From JALYOK01 sp963840785 (GTDB taxonomy: Bacteria > Pseudomonadota > Gammaproteobacteria > Burkholderiales > JALYOK01), in NCBI GenBank assembly GCA_963840785.1, contig CAWJAF010000014.1, positions 62,001 to 126,000 of the forward strand: a stretch of 64,000 nucleotides of DNA, in the 5' to 3' direction. Positions 17,088 to 28,200 of the stretch are shown piece after piece; positions within the stretch are counted from its first letter, which is position 1, and each line of letters starts with the position of its first letter. The notes under the pieces are model-generated. The model was not told the DNA's origin. It saw only the letters and a list, made by a program, of their open reading frames with translations, and made no database searches. The position numbers were made by a program, and so were the translations under genes.

Positions 17088-18788
17088 CTAGTACCACGCC
17101 AGTCCACCGATGCCGCGCGGATCATTTCCAACCTGGGTTTGACCCGTTTTCTTGTCAAAATAAACTGCCTGCATATTTCCCCAACGCCGTTTCGCGATAT
17201 CGACTTTGTGACCAATGCTAGACAATTGCGCCAATAATTCGGGTTCAAGTCCTTCTGGTTCCACCTCAATACGATCGGGCAAATATTGATGGTGATAACG
17301 CGGCACTGCGACCATCTTTTGCACGTCGAACTCAGTGGCGCTGGCGTAGTCGAGAATGCCAAGCAACACCATGCTAATAATGCGCGATCCGCCGGGCGTG
17401 CCCAAGATCAAGATGCCGCGCTCGTCTTCAACGAATGTTGGTGACATGCTGGATAATGGGCGTTTCCCGGGCTTGATGGAATTCGCTTCGCTACCGACCA
17501 AACCATAGGCATTAGGCACGCCCGGGCTTAGCGCGAAATCGTCCATTGTGTTATTCAGCAATACACCGGTTTTCCCGGCGATCACGCCTGAGCCGAATGG
17601 CGTGTTAATCGAAAGCGTTGCGGCAACGCGATTTCCCGCACTATCGATCACGGAAAAATGTGTCGTACTCGCGCCTTCCGATTTTTTTACCGGCGCATCA
17701 CCCAACGTTGCACTGGGTGTGGCCTCATTCGGATCGATCGATAAAGCGCGACGCGCGGCGTATATTTTGTCCTGCAGCTCATCGATCGGTGCCGAGGAAA
17801 ATGCCGGATCGCCCAGGTAGCGCGCACGATCCTGAAACGCGCGACGCATGGCTTCAGCCACATAGTGCGTACGCGACTTCGGGTCGCTGCCATTCAATGG
17901 CGTGTACTCAAGTATATTCAAACTCTGTGCCAACGTTAATCCGCCAGATGACGGCAACGCAGCGCTGGTGATGGTCAAATTTTGAAAGGTGAATTTAATG
18001 GGTTTACGTTCGATGACGCGATAGTTTTTGAGATCCGCCATTTGCCAAACACCACCGGCCGCGTTAGCGCCGTCGACTAACTCGCGCGCCATCGCGCCGT
18101 TGTAGAAATCCTTCGCACCCGATTTTCCGATGGCAATCAAGGTTGCAGCGAGGTCGGGTTGGCGCAAGGAGAATTTTTCATCGGGAATCGCGCCACCGTC
18201 TAAAAAAAGCTTCTTCAGCGCCGATTCGTGCTGCAGCAATTCAAGACGCATTTCGCTCATTTGACGATAACGTTCATCAACGCGAAAACCTTCGCGCGCC
18301 AGGCGAATGGCAGGTGCGAGTGATGTCTTCAGCGGCAGCTTTCCGTATTTTTTCGCAAGATGCGCAAGTCCAGCCGGTAACCCAGGAATCGCCGCCGCGC
18401 GTCCGCCTTCAAGCGATGCCCGCGCAATGGGCTGTCCGTCGGGACCGATAAACATCGCGGTACTAATCTTGCCGGGCGCCGTTTCTCGAGCATCGATCAT
18501 GGTTTCGAATTTGTCTTTCGCCCGATGTAGCAACCAAAATCCGCCGCCGCCGATTCCCGACGCATAAGGCTCAACCACCGCCAGGGCTGCACTGATCGCC
18601 ACCGCGGCGTCAAACGCATTGCCGCCCTTCGCCAAAATTTCGTATCCGGCTTGCGCTGCGAGGGGATGCGCCGCTGCGACCGCAGCGGTTGTCGGCAATA
18701 CACGCGGCGCTTCGGTACGGGCCGGCGTTGAAACGCTGAACGCCAATAGCCACCCGGCGACAATTAAGAGTCTGATAAAGTTATGCAT
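17088..18788 (-). CDS. ggt: Gamma-glutamyltransferase
   Basis: Periplasmic N-terminal-nucleophile enzyme that cleaves or transfers the gamma-glutamyl group of glutathione. 566 residues with a signal peptide (LLIVAGWLLAFSVSTPA). Large-subunit marks are GGNAFDAAVAISAALAVVEP, GIGGGGFWLLH and the conserved Arg region IDARETAP. The autoprocessing site and nucleophile are in STTHFSVIDSAGN (about residue 375), followed by NTPFGSG and the substrate block KRPLSSMSPTF, GTPGGSRI. It lies upstream of sorA on the same strand with a short gap. Intact. Confidence 0.95.
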   Translation of the reverse strand: MHNFIRLLIVAGWLLAFSVSTPARTEAPRVLPTTAAVAAAHPLAAQAGYEILAKGGNAFDAAVAISAALAVVEPYASGIGGGGFWLLHRAKDKFETMIDARETAPGKISTAMFIGPDGQPIARASLEGGRAAAIPGLPAGLAHLAKKYGKLPLKTSLAPAIRLAREGFRVDERYRQMSEMRLELLQHESALKKLFLDGGAIPDEKFSLRQPDLAATLIAIGKSGAKDFYNGAMARELVDGANAAGGVWQMADLKNYRVIERKPIKFTFQNLTITSAALPSSGGLTLAQSLNILEYTPLNGSDPKSRTHYVAEAMRRAFQDRARYLGDPAFSSAPIDELQDKIYAARRALSIDPNEATPSATLGDAPVKKSEGASTTHFSVIDSAGNRVAATLSINTPFGSGVIAGKTGVLLNNTMDDFALSPGVPNAYGLVGSEANSIKPGKRPLSSMSPTFVEDERGILILGTPGGSRIISMVLLGILDYASATEFDVQKMVAVPRYHHQYLPDRIEVEPEGLEPELLAQLSSIGHKVDIAKRRWGNMQAVYFDKKTGQTQVGNDPRGIGGLAWY

Positions 18789-18828
18789 AGTGGCGTTATT
18801 TTAGCGTAGAGTGCGACGGAAATGCAGC

Positions 18829-18900
18829 GCCAGGAGGCAATTGCCGCGCGGTTGTTGGCGCATCCATCGCCAGGAACCACATTACATGCGGCTCGTGGCA
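18829..18900. repeat. Degenerate copy of the GCCAGGAG/CTCGTGGC palindromic repeat
   Basis: The arms GCCAGGAGGC (18829-18838) and GGCTCGTGGCA (18890-18900) flank about 50 bases that include a further internal GCCAGGA. Similar arms occur at 45531-45561 and 63626-63658. It lies in the 289-base region between ggt and the sigma factor gene, which otherwise holds the two divergent promoters and no gene. Confidence 0.5.
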
Positions 18901-19077
18901 CGATTACTTTTGGAAAATTTAAGTTTGATGACCCATAGACTGACGCGAATATACACGCGAACCGGTGACGCCGGAACCACTTGCATTCGTACTTTGGCGC
19001 GTGTTGAATCGTCGCGATGGTATCGACGACGTCTATTGGAGAAAGCAAACATCCAATTCGCTTCAATTCGCGTATAA

Positions 19078-19656
19078 GTGTCAAAGAACCTTAATTTTCA
19101 ACAACCGATGACTAACGCCGATCCATTTGTAGAGTTGATTGCCGCCGCGGGACGACGCGATCAACGCGCATTCGCGCGGCTGTACGAGCTTAGTTCGGCG
19201 CGATTGTTTGGCGTGGCGCTGAAATTGTTGCGTCGGCGCGATTGGGCTGAGGAGGTGCTGCAAGAAGCCTTTGTGAACATTTGGCAGCACGCCGCTGAAT
19301 ATAACACCGCGCTCGCCGCGCCGTTGACTTGGATGACAACGATTGTACGCAATCGATGTTTAGATTGGTTGCGCCGCCCACAAAACGAAATAGCGAGCGA
19401 CGACAATTCGTTATTTGAATCGATTCCCGACGACGCCCTAGGCCCGTTGGAACGGTTAGTGCAAAGCTCGGTGACGAAGAGCATTTTTTCCTGCTTGCAA
19501 CGCCTGGCAGCACGGGAACGCCAAACCATCGCCCTCGCTTTTTTACACGGATTGACTCATTCCGAACTCGCGGAACATTTAAAAGAACCGCTCGGAACGG
19601 TGAAAACCTACGTACGCCGCGGATTGGCGCAATTGAAAGATTGCCTGCAATCATGA
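19078..19656 (+). CDS. ECF-type RNA polymerase sigma factor
   Basis: 192 residues. Region 2 is ARLYELSSARLFGVALKLLR...AEEVLQEAFVNIWQHA, with TWMTTIVRNRCLDWLRRP. Region 4 is CLQRLAARERQTIALAFLHGLTHSELAEHL...LGTVKTYVRRGL, an HTH for the -35 element. It resembles the SigK/RskA group. The gene overlaps an anti-sigma gene by ATGA, so the pair is translationally coupled and the sigma factor is probably held inactive until a signal arrives. The start is uncertain: GTG at 19078 or ATG at 19108 (MTNADPF), neither with a good Shine-Dalgarno site. The regulon is unknown. Confidence 0.9.
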   Translation: MSKNLNFQQPMTNADPFVELIAAAGRRDQRAFARLYELSSARLFGVALKLLRRRDWAEEVLQEAFVNIWQHAAEYNTALAAPLTWMTTIVRNRCLDWLRRPQNEIASDDNSLFESIPDDALGPLERLVQSSVTKSIFSCLQRLAARERQTIALAFLHGLTHSELAEHLKEPLGTVKTYVRRGLAQLKDCLQS

Positions 19657-20342
19657 AATATCAAAATCCAAAGTTGCGCGATCTGCTTGCCAGCGAATAC
19701 GCGCTTGGTACATTGCATGGTCTGGCGCGCAAGCGTTTTGAGCGATTGATGCGTGATGACGCGGATCTGCGGCGCAATGTAATGCAGTGGCAGGAGCGCC
19801 TCGCCCCGATCGCTCAAGCTGCCGCACCGGTTAATCCGCCGAAACACGTTTGGCAGAAAATCGAGCAACGAATTCAGCAATCGCAACCGAAAAGCAGTTT
19901 GTTTGATTCGTTGAATTTTTGGCGCGGGCTGGCGATGGCCGCGAGTAGTTTTGCCTTTGGCTTGTTACTATTTTTTGGCCTCGCGCCGCAAAAGGATGCG
20001 ATGCCGACCTACGTCGCGGTATTGGCCGATTCGAAGCATCAGCCCATCATGACGGTGCGATACATTCGCGGAAGGCCGGAACTTGAAGTCAGGGTCGTTC
20101 AAGCTGCGGATATCGCGCCGGATCGTGCACTAGAATTGTGGACATTGCCTAAAGGCGCGGCACCGCAGTCTCTTGGCCTTATCTCTGCCTCCGGCACGAT
20201 TAAACTCAAACTCGCGCAAATACGGGCTAATTCTCTACCGGATATTCCTGCGCTTGCCGTTAGCCTGGAGCCTGAGGGTGGCTCGCCGACCGGCGCGCCG
20301 ACGGGGCCGGTACTTTATTCCGGACCGCTTCTGAAAATTTAG
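19653..20342 (+). CDS. RskA-type anti-sigma factor
   Basis: About 229 residues from the ATG at 19653, which overlaps the sigma factor stop (ATGA). The N-terminal cytoplasmic part, LRDLLASEYALGTLHGLARKRFERLM, is the anti-sigma domain. One membrane span follows (FWRGLAMAASSFAFGLLLFFGL, about 85-105), then a periplasmic RskA-like domain with ELEVRVVQAADIAPDRALELWTL and a glycine-rich end. It should bind the upstream ECF factor at the inner membrane. It ends 22 bases from the convergent DUF349 gene. Confidence 0.88.
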   Translation: MKYQNPKLRDLLASEYALGTLHGLARKRFERLMRDDADLRRNVMQWQERLAPIAQAAAPVNPPKHVWQKIEQRIQQSQPKSSLFDSLNFWRGLAMAASSFAFGLLLFFGLAPQKDAMPTYVAVLADSKHQPIMTVRYIRGRPELEVRVVQAADIAPDRALELWTLPKGAAPQSLGLISASGTIKLKLAQIRANSLPDIPALAVSLEPEGGSPTGAPTGPVLYSGPLLKI

Positions 20343-20364
20343 GCAGCTCCGATTTAATTCGAGT

Positions 20365-22986
20365 TCAACGGGAGGTAGGTAATTTGCCCGCTTCTTGGCG
20401 GATTGCCGTAATGGCCTTCGCCAGCCGGTTGCCGGATTGTTCATCCAGGTACGGGTGAGCAGCAACTATTAACAACCAGCCTTCTCGATCCATAGAAACT
20501 TGGCTTATTTGCCGGCCTTCGAGCGCAGTCTTTAACGCGCGTATCTTTAGCTGTTGCCGCGCAGCGAGAAATTCACTGGGGCTCTCAATGCCACAGGCGA
20601 TCTCTAAATTGAGTAACGCCTCAAGCGTTGTTGCATCAGTAGAGTTGTCGTTCGCACCAGTGTCGCGAAAACGCGCGCTCATTTGCGCTTTCCATGCGTC
20701 CGGCAAGTTCGCAATCGAGTCCCAACGCGCGTTCAGATCGCTCGATTGTTCGACGCTCAGGGTGCCATTTAAATTTTGCAAGCTTTCACGCTCGCAGCAA
20801 AGCGCCAGCGCCGCGATCAGCGCATCAAAGCGTGCTTGCGACGCCGATACTGCAAGCCCGCGTAGCCGCATATCTACGGCGTCGCGCGCGGCACGATAGC
20901 GCGCATCGAGCTTAGCTTTCAGTGGCTTCGCAACGTCGCCTGCGGCACGCCAGGCGCCTTCCGCGTCGGACAGCGAGCGCTTGATCTCGGACGCTGAGTT
21001 CAGCAATGCAGCGGCGATAAGACGCTCGATAACGACCTCGCGTGCCTGAAGCTGTGTGCTTAGTTCGGCTTCGCCCGACACGCGCGCGGCATCTCGCGCG
21101 ACAAAGATTGCATCGGTTGCAGTCTTAAACGCGGCCCACAAGGAGTTTTCATCAAACCGGGGCAACGGAACCGCTTTCGCGACCGTCTGCCATTGCGATT
21201 GTAAGCTCTTGACCTTATCGATTATGTCGCGCGCATTCACGTCCGTTTCACTGAGTTGCTTTGCCTTCGCAATAAGCTGTTCACGATTTCGGCGCGCCTC
21301 GTCGAAAGCACTTTTCAGCGGAAACTCGAGCGCTTGCAGCGCCGTTGCATAACGGGTCGTAACGGCGTTATCGCCTTGTAGCGCAGCGCGCGGAACCGTG
21401 TGTGCCACCGGCCCCAATTTTTGCCACGCGATTCGCGCTCGCTCAAGTGTGTGGGTGATGGCGCGCCAATCCGGTTGGGCAGCGCCGTCCGCGGCCGGAA
21501 AGTATCTCAACGACGCTGCGCCGAGTTCGGCAATGATTTGATCACGGGCGGCAAGATTCTCTTTTCGCGCAAGTTTGAGTTTGTCCAGATGTGCAGCGAC
21601 TGGCACGTAGGCTGCTTTCAACGCCTGGTCGAAGTGAAGCCATAAGCCTTGATTGGACGCGCCATCGAGCTTGTCTAGCTCCTTCCAGCGTTCGCGCAAT
21701 TTTGCAATGGCCTCAGCGTGCACCTTGATGCCGATTTTGCCATTCGCTTGTTCGGCCAGTGCCTGCGCCTCGACGGCCAGTTGCTCACGGCTCTGCTTTC
21801 CGCTCCATTGCTGCCAGTCGCGCAAACGTACCTGTTCACGGCGCAGAAATTCGATGCGTTGAGCGAGTTCGGCGTTTACCGGATCACGTTTCAGCGTCTG
21901 ATCGATGGCCGTTAGCAAACGGGCCAACTCCGATATCAGTCCACTCCCATGCGCCGCCTCGGCCGCTTCGACATCGCGTTGCAAATCGTTCGAACGTTGT
22001 TGATTTTGTACCGCCCGCCGCTCGCGTTCGACGGCACCCTGCGCATCGCGTTCGCGTTTGCGTTCATCTACGCAAGCATTGCGCCAATCGGCAAAGCGCT
22101 GCGCAAGTACGCTGTGTAACGCATTGTCGCCCTCGGAGAGTTCCGGAAATGCCCGCCATTGCGCAATCATCGACTTCTCAATGTCCGCATCGGAAGCGCT
22201 CGGTAGGGGCAACATTTGTAGAAATTGCGCGCGCTGCGCGACATTGAAGGCTAAAGCCAGTAGCCGTTTCGCGCTCTCGGTTTTAGCAATGCAGCGCGTA
22301 TCGCTGGCATCGGGAACATTGTCCAACAGTTCCAGCAGGCGCAACCCAACACTCTCCGACTCACTGGACGGATGGTGACCGTGCGCGATACCGGGCAACA
22401 ACGTACTTAATTGCTCCGTGGCATTGTCCAACGCACTTAACCAAGCACCAAGCAATTGCGCACGCGTACCATCGGCACGCAACTTAAGCCCAAGCTGCGC
22501 GCTCAGTTTGGCAAATTCAACCGGCGCGACAGCGTCGAGCAACGCCACATTTATCTTTGACCAAGTGCGGTCCAACTCCACAACGCGATTCACCGGAATG
22601 CTTTCTTGTTCGAGCAATGCGCGCGCGGTCGCGATCAAGCCCACAGCTTCGTCATTGGCAACGCGCGTATCGCTCGCCGCTTGCCAACGCGATTTCGCGG
22701 CGCGATACAGTCGCTTATCTTGCTCGCGAAATTCACGCATGGCGCGCCGCAATGAATCTTCTTGCGTAAGACGCTGCAGTGCCTCAAGTTTCAATTCCGT
22801 TGACGGCGCTTGAAACATCAGTAGCAACAGCGCCGCATCGTCCGAATCTGCGGCAAGGAATTTGTCGCGCCAGGTTTGAGTTTCATCCAGGGATATGCCA
22901 GGGGAACTTCGCGCTTCGATTTCAAGTGGCGCTTCATCCAACACCGGCTCGGAGGATGGTTTTTTTCCGAAAAGCTTTTCGAACAT
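20365..22986 (-). CDS. DUF349 domain protein
   Basis: Large cytoplasmic helical protein of 873 residues with several DUF349 units, seen as repeated Leu/Ala-rich helices with W-[KR]-x-[LV] landmarks such as LRERWKELDKL, RIAWQKLGPV, LQSQWQTVAKAVPLP and AEGAWRAAGDVAKPLK. It opens MFEKLFGKK. DUF349 proteins of betaproteobacteria are common and of unsettled function. The gene is intact over its full length. It is convergent with the sigma/anti-sigma pair. Confidence 0.85.
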   Translation of the reverse strand: MFEKLFGKKPSSEPVLDEAPLEIEARSSPGISLDETQTWRDKFLAADSDDAALLLLMFQAPSTELKLEALQRLTQEDSLRRAMREFREQDKRLYRAAKSRWQAASDTRVANDEAVGLIATARALLEQESIPVNRVVELDRTWSKINVALLDAVAPVEFAKLSAQLGLKLRADGTRAQLLGAWLSALDNATEQLSTLLPGIAHGHHPSSESESVGLRLLELLDNVPDASDTRCIAKTESAKRLLALAFNVAQRAQFLQMLPLPSASDADIEKSMIAQWRAFPELSEGDNALHSVLAQRFADWRNACVDERKRERDAQGAVERERRAVQNQQRSNDLQRDVEAAEAAHGSGLISELARLLTAIDQTLKRDPVNAELAQRIEFLRREQVRLRDWQQWSGKQSREQLAVEAQALAEQANGKIGIKVHAEAIAKLRERWKELDKLDGASNQGLWLHFDQALKAAYVPVAAHLDKLKLARKENLAARDQIIAELGAASLRYFPAADGAAQPDWRAITHTLERARIAWQKLGPVAHTVPRAALQGDNAVTTRYATALQALEFPLKSAFDEARRNREQLIAKAKQLSETDVNARDIIDKVKSLQSQWQTVAKAVPLPRFDENSLWAAFKTATDAIFVARDAARVSGEAELSTQLQAREVVIERLIAAALLNSASEIKRSLSDAEGAWRAAGDVAKPLKAKLDARYRAARDAVDMRLRGLAVSASQARFDALIAALALCCERESLQNLNGTLSVEQSSDLNARWDSIANLPDAWKAQMSARFRDTGANDNSTDATTLEALLNLEIACGIESPSEFLAARQQLKIRALKTALEGRQISQVSMDREGWLLIVAAHPYLDEQSGNRLAKAITAIRQEAGKLPTSR

Positions 22987-23112
22987 TCAGCAACGATCCA
23001 TATTAAAAAGTCCTAGTTCATTCAATAGTACGGCAAGCGGCCTGAGAGGCAATATGGGCGCGGCTCTCCAGGCATTCCCGGCGCTATTGAATGCGCGCAT
23101 ACACACGAGAAA

Positions 23113-23767
23113 TCAATAGTTCGCACGACGATGATGGCGCTCGACCCAACGGCCGGCGTAGGGAACAACAAAGTACAGCAACAACGCCGACACCCCCATC
23201 GCCGTGAGCGTTGAAGGCATCGGGCCAAACGACATCATCGTTTGAATAACGACCAAGGCCAGCGCGAACCCATACCAAAAACGCCGGCGATCCGAGCGAA
23301 CCGGCATCGCCCGCGCGCAAAACCAAACGGCGAACAGCAGCAGTAATATCTCTAGGCCATAGGCGAGCAGCGGATAATTCCACAGCCCAAGCCCGAGCTT
23401 CGGCGCAGTTCGCGAGTAGCGGCAAATCAGGACGATGCACAAGCAAATCAAAAAACCAATGAGACGCGACGACGACCATAACAACCATCGATTCACGTGC
23501 GGCAAAACGAAATGCTTTGTTCGCAACTACGAATGCAATGAGCGACCAAACGATAGTCGCAACTAAGCTATGTGAGTAGGGCATATACTGCAGAACGAGT
23601 GGATTTGACGGAAGTGCGGCATCCAGCGTCGCAAGCTCGACCCCGCCCAAAACCAATAGGCCCCAGACGATGTCGACTAATTGCGCGGCCACCAGCAATA
23701 ACCAAAGCGGCACTGCGGGCGCAATGGCCTTTGCGATAAAACTTGCACTGTAGTGTCCGATGAACAT
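23113..23767 (-). pseudogene. Polytopic membrane protein of unknown function, one frame break
   Basis: About 218 residues when read in two frames. It begins MFIGHYSASFIAKAIAP and has six or seven hydrophobic spans. PYSHSLVATIVWSL and ASHWFFDLLVHRPDLPL resemble the YSHS and SHWxxD motifs of small membrane-embedded metal-dependent hydrolase-like proteins. The frame breaks near 23407; skipping one base continues as APKLGLGLWNYPLLAYGLE to a normal stop at 23113. The function is not known. Conservation on both sides suggests that the break is not ancient. Confidence 0.7.
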
Positions 23768-23839
23768 TTAGACTCCCCATTCTTGACGCGCTAGCTTACA
23801 CGCAAGTCAAGCTGACGGCCAATTCGCAAGTATCGCGCG

Positions 23840-24629
23840 CTATACAAACGTTACCGTTGTCATACCGAGGCCGGCGATTTCGACGGTGACGTGATCGCCG
23901 GCATTGATCCAGCGCGTTTCTACGACGCTACCAGTAAAAACGAATTCATCGCGCTTTAAATATTGACCGCGCGCGATTAACGAATTGGCAAGCCACGCCA
24001 ACGCGGCGAATGGGTGACCCATCACGTCGCGCGCCACACCGCTGCCCGCTTCAGCACCATTAATTCGCGTGCAGCCGACTAGCGCGGGAATATCGATCGC
24101 GCGCCAATCGCGAAGTCGGCGTGCCGATCACGCAACCCGCATCGAAAAAATCATCGGCGATTAGCGTTGGCGTATCCAGACTTTTGTAATCTACGTAACG
24201 ATCGTCGACGATTTCGATGCCCGCAGCCATCGCACCAACAGCATCAGCGACGTTTTCTTGCGTGTAAGGTCGATCGATCGGCGGCAGATCTTTTGCAGAA
24301 AAACGACGATCTCGCATTCGACACCCGGCCGCACGAAATTGGCGTGTGGAATCGAGATGCCGCTTGGGTGAACGGTCGTTTGCAAATACACCGCCGGCGC
24401 AGGGATTCGGAATATTTAAAAATTGCTGCATCACGGCCGTGGTGCAGCCAATTTTGTGGCCGGCAATTTTTCCCGAATTTTGGTGCGAGTTCGTCATGCA
24501 GTTGCGTTTGCATAGCATAGGCTGCGGCTTGTCGAGCAGGACGAGTGTCGAAGTGAAAGTGCGCTTAAACGCTGCCTCTCAAGGCGATTTTGTGCCAGGA
24601 GGCGCACGCTGCTGGTTGATCTTGGGCAT
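23840..24629 (-). pseudogene. 2-keto-4-pentenoate hydratase/FAH-family remnant with several frame breaks
   Basis: Pieces of one hydratase (MhpD/HpaH type) lie in successive frames. In order they are QAAAYAMQTQLHDELAP, GHKIGCTTAVMQQFLNIP, HPSGISIPHANFVRPGVE, DLPPIDRPYTQENVADAV, GIEIVDDRYVDYKSLDTP, VARDVMGHPFAALAWLANSL and a C-terminal VVETRWINAGDHVTVEIAGL. At least four frame changes are needed, near 24500, 24379, 24300 and 24115. Such enzymes act in meta-cleavage pathways of aromatics. As read the gene cannot make the whole protein. A real pseudogene and an error-rich stretch of consensus both fit. Confidence 0.75.
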
Positions 24630-24660
24630 CGGGTGACATTTCCAGTCACCCTCGCTAATT

Positions 24661-24740
24661 GTCATTCCCGCGCAGGCGGGAATCCATACTGAGCCACCAT
24701 TGGCCAGCGCCAAATGGATTCCCGCCTTCGCGCGAATGAC
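24661..24740. repeat. GTCATTCCCGCG...GGGAATCC dispersed palindromic repeat, copy 1
   Basis: Two inverted arms, GTCATTCCCGCGCAGGCGGG at the left and its near-complement CCCGCCTTCGCGCGAATGAC at the right, enclose about 40 bases. Each arm is itself a small hairpin. Closely related copies occur at 41719-41799 and 56985-57062, with a single arm at 45396-45420. This type of intergenic palindrome is widespread in Proteobacteria. Confidence 0.85.
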
Positions 24741-24758
24741 AACGAAAAAAGCCCTCAC

Positions 24759-25103
24759 TTAATTCGCGCCGCTGCACCCGTCAGCAAGCGCTCCGTCCGA
24801 AATAATCGCACGAGTATGATCGCCCTCGCCTACCTTACCGGCCGCATCGAAAGCTTCAATCGTAAATTTATACAACTTATCTGCGCGTCCCGTAATACGT
24901 CGCCCTCGCGCGGACTTTACTATTGACCGGCGTCGCCGCGAGTGTGGCTTAATGTCCACGCCAACGCCCACTGACATATTTCCAGCACCGACAATCGGCT
25001 TCATCAAACGCGTCGCAGCGATTTCCATCAGCAAGATCATCCGTGAGGTCGCCCACACTTCGGGAAATTCATCGTCACCGCCGATGCGTTGTGCCTTCGC
25101 CAT
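24759..25103 (-). CDS. FlK-like thioesterase (hotdog fold), internally frame-scrambled
   Basis: 114 residues resembling the fluoroacetyl-CoA thioesterase family: VWATSRMILLMEIAATRLMKP, then GNMSVGVGVDIK, and KLYKFTIEAFDAAGKVGEG. The middle reads as an Arg-rich nonsense run (PHSRRRRSIVKSARG) that does not fit. Skipping single bases near 24947, 24940 and 24898 gives HTAATPVNSKVRARATYYG, which does fit the family, and the three skips cancel so the frame stays open. A further break may separate an upstream start at 25153 (MELGDFADAE) from this frame. The substrate is unknown. Confidence 0.7.
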   Translation of the reverse strand: MAKAQRIGGDDEFPEVWATSRMILLMEIAATRLMKPIVGAGNMSVGVGVDIKPHSRRRRSIVKSARGRRITGRADKLYKFTIEAFDAAGKVGEGDHTRAIISDGALADGCSGAN

Positions 25104-25277
25104 TTCAGTCGGGCCGGCGACGTTTCGGCGTCGGCAAAATCTCCTAATTCCATCGAACTCTCCATGAGAAAATCCAAAGCAAGCGAAAGACTATAGCAAA
25201 AATTTTCCCACAACAGCGCTTGGGATCAATCAGGGCGCCATGCTAAAATTGTACGTTATGCGGTGATCCTGCCGCCC

Positions 25278-28200
25278 ATGAACAAGGATCCTCAGTCGAT
25301 GGCGACCCTCAGAGACGTTAAGCTCGAAGACAAATACACCCAAGAAAGCGGCCGAATTTATCTCACCGGCATACAAGCATTGGTACGCTTGCCGATGATG
25401 CAGCGCCGCCGCGATCTCGCCGCCGGGCACAATACGGCAGGCTATATATCCGGTTATCGCGGCTCGCCGTTGGGAGGCTACGATCAACAGTTAATCGCAG
25501 CGCAAAAATATTTGCAGGAACATCACGTCGTTTTCCAGCCGGGCCTGAACGAAGATTTGGCGGCGACCGCTTGTTCGGGCACGCAGCAAGTTGCCTTCAC
25601 CGGCCAAGCGAAATACGACGGCGTATTCAGCATTTGGTACGGCAAAGGCCCCGGCGTCGATCGCTCGGGCGACGCATTCCGCCATGGCAATTTATTCGGT
25701 TCGAGCCCGCTCGGTGGTGTGTTGGTTTTGATGGGTGACGATCACACTTGCGAATCTTCCACGACCGCACATCAAAGCGAATACGCGTTGGTCGACGCGA
25801 TGATTCCCGTGCTCAATCCCGCGGGCGTGCAAGAGATTTTGGATTACGGCTTGTATGGATTTGCGTTGTCGCGCTATTCCGGTTGCTGGGTTGGCATTAA
25901 GTGCGTGCATGATACGGTGAACACCGCCGCGGCCGTCGAGCTGGATTCAAGTCGCGTACAAGTGAACATCCCGACGGATTTCACAGCCGCCGCCGGACGG
26001 CTACATATTCGGCCAAACGATCCGCCGCGCACGCAAGAATATCGCCTCCACAATTTCAAACTCGATGCGGTGAAAGCATTCGCCCGCGCCAATCACCTGG
26101 ATCGTATCGACATCGATTCGCCGAGCGCAAAAATCGGCATCATCACGACAGGAAAATCGTACCTCGATACGCGCAGCGCGCTGGATGAATTGAATCTCGA
26201 GCGACGCCGATTGCGAGCGCTTGGGTGTGCGTTTGTATAAAGTCGGCATGACTTGGCCGATGGAGCCGCAAGGGCTGGAAAAATTCGCCCAGGGTTTGGA
26301 TTTGATCATTTTGGTCGAAGAAAAGCGCGGCTTGATGGAAGGCCAAGTAAAAGAAATGTTGTACGGCCAAGCCAATGCGCCGCGCATTATCGGCAAGCAT
26401 GACGAGCAGGGTCAGCCGATGTTCTTGTCGTCCGGCGCGCTTGATCCGAATCAAATCGCGCAAGTCATCGGCCATCGAATTTTGAGTCACATGGCCGACG
26501 ACAAATTGGTCAATCGCGTCGCGGCGATCGATCGCTTTGTTCAGTCAGCACGAGAAATCAAAAATCGGCATTACACGCATGCCCTACTTTTGCCCCGGCT
26601 GCCCGCACAGCACCGGCACGAAAGTGCCAGAAGGTTCGAAAGCGTTGGCGGGGATCGGTTGCCATTTCCTTGCGCAAGGCATGGATCGCAACACGTCCGG
26701 CTACACGCAAATGGGCGGCGAAGGCGCTTCGTGGATGGGCATGGCGCCGTTCACGAATCAAAAACACGTATTCCAAAATATTGGCGACGGAACTTATTTT
26801 CATTCCGGTTTGCTTGGCCGTGCGCGCCGTTGCCGCTTCGGGCGCCAACACGACATTCAAAGTTTTATACAACGATGCCGTCGCGATGACCGGCGGCCAA
26901 CCAATCGATGGCCAATTGACGGTGCCGCAAATCACGCTGCAATTGCATGCGGAAGGCGCGAAGCGAGTCGCGGTCGTGACCGACGAACCGGAAAAATATC
27001 CGCCGAGTTTGGAGTGGGCGCCGGGCGTTACGATTCATCATCGCGACGATTATGATCAGGTGCAGCGCGAGTTTCGCGAAATTCCCGGCATGACGGGCAT
27101 CGTCTACGACCAAACTTGTGCGACGGAAAAACGCCGCCGCCGTAAGCGCGGCAAGATGATCGATCCGCCGAAACGCACGGTGATTAACGAAGCCGTTTGC
27201 GAAGGTTGCGGCGATTGCGGCGTGCAATCAAACTGTGTCGCGGTTATGCCGCTCGACACGGAATTCGGCCGCAAACGCGCCATCGATCAATCTAATTGCA
27301 ATAAAGATTTTTCTTGCGTCAAAGGTTTTTGCCCGAGCTTCGTCACCGTTCACGGCGGCAAATTGAAGAAAGGTAAAGCGGGCAGCAATTTGGAAATCGC
27401 CCCGCCCGCTTTAACCGACCCAGTCCTCGTCGATCTAGAAAAACTCGGCCGGCCCTATCGCCTCATCGTCACCGGCGTTGGCGGTCAAGGCACCGTTACG
27501 GTTGGCTCCATCATCGGCATGGCGGCTCATCTGCAGGGCCTTGGATGTGGCGTAATGGAAATGACCGGCCTGGCGCAAAAAGGTGGCGCGGTGTTGAGCT
27601 ATGTGCGCATCGGCTTAGAGCCGGACGATATTAAGACGACAAAAATCGCGACCGGCGGCGCGGATCTGATGATCGGCGGCGATCTCATTGTGTCGGGCAA
27701 TTCCGAAGGATCAGAAACCTTGGCCCTTGGTACCAAGGCGATCATTAACACCAACGAAGTGATCACCGGCGCGTTCACGCGCAATACCGAGTTCCGCGTA
27801 CCAAGCAGCGAACTTAAAGACTCGATTGCGGCAAAAGTGGGGGCTGGAAATGTGGACTTCGTCAGCGCCACACGAATTGCGACCGCATTGATGGGCGATT
27901 CGATTGCGACTAATTTCTTCTTGGTTGGGTATGCTTATCAAAAAGGTTGGTTGCCGATTTCCGCAGCTGCGATTGAACGTGCGATTGAACTGAACGGTGC
28001 GGCGATAGAAATGAATAAACAAGCGTTGGCCTGGGGTCGGCGCGCGGCGATCGATTTGGACGCCGTGCAAAAAATCGCAACGCCCGCGACCAGCCGCCCG
28101 CAGTCGGAAAAGTTGTCGCAGAATCTCGATGAAGTCATCGAGCGCCGCGTCGCGCATCTGAGCAAATACCAAAACACTGCGTACGCCGCGCGTTATCGCG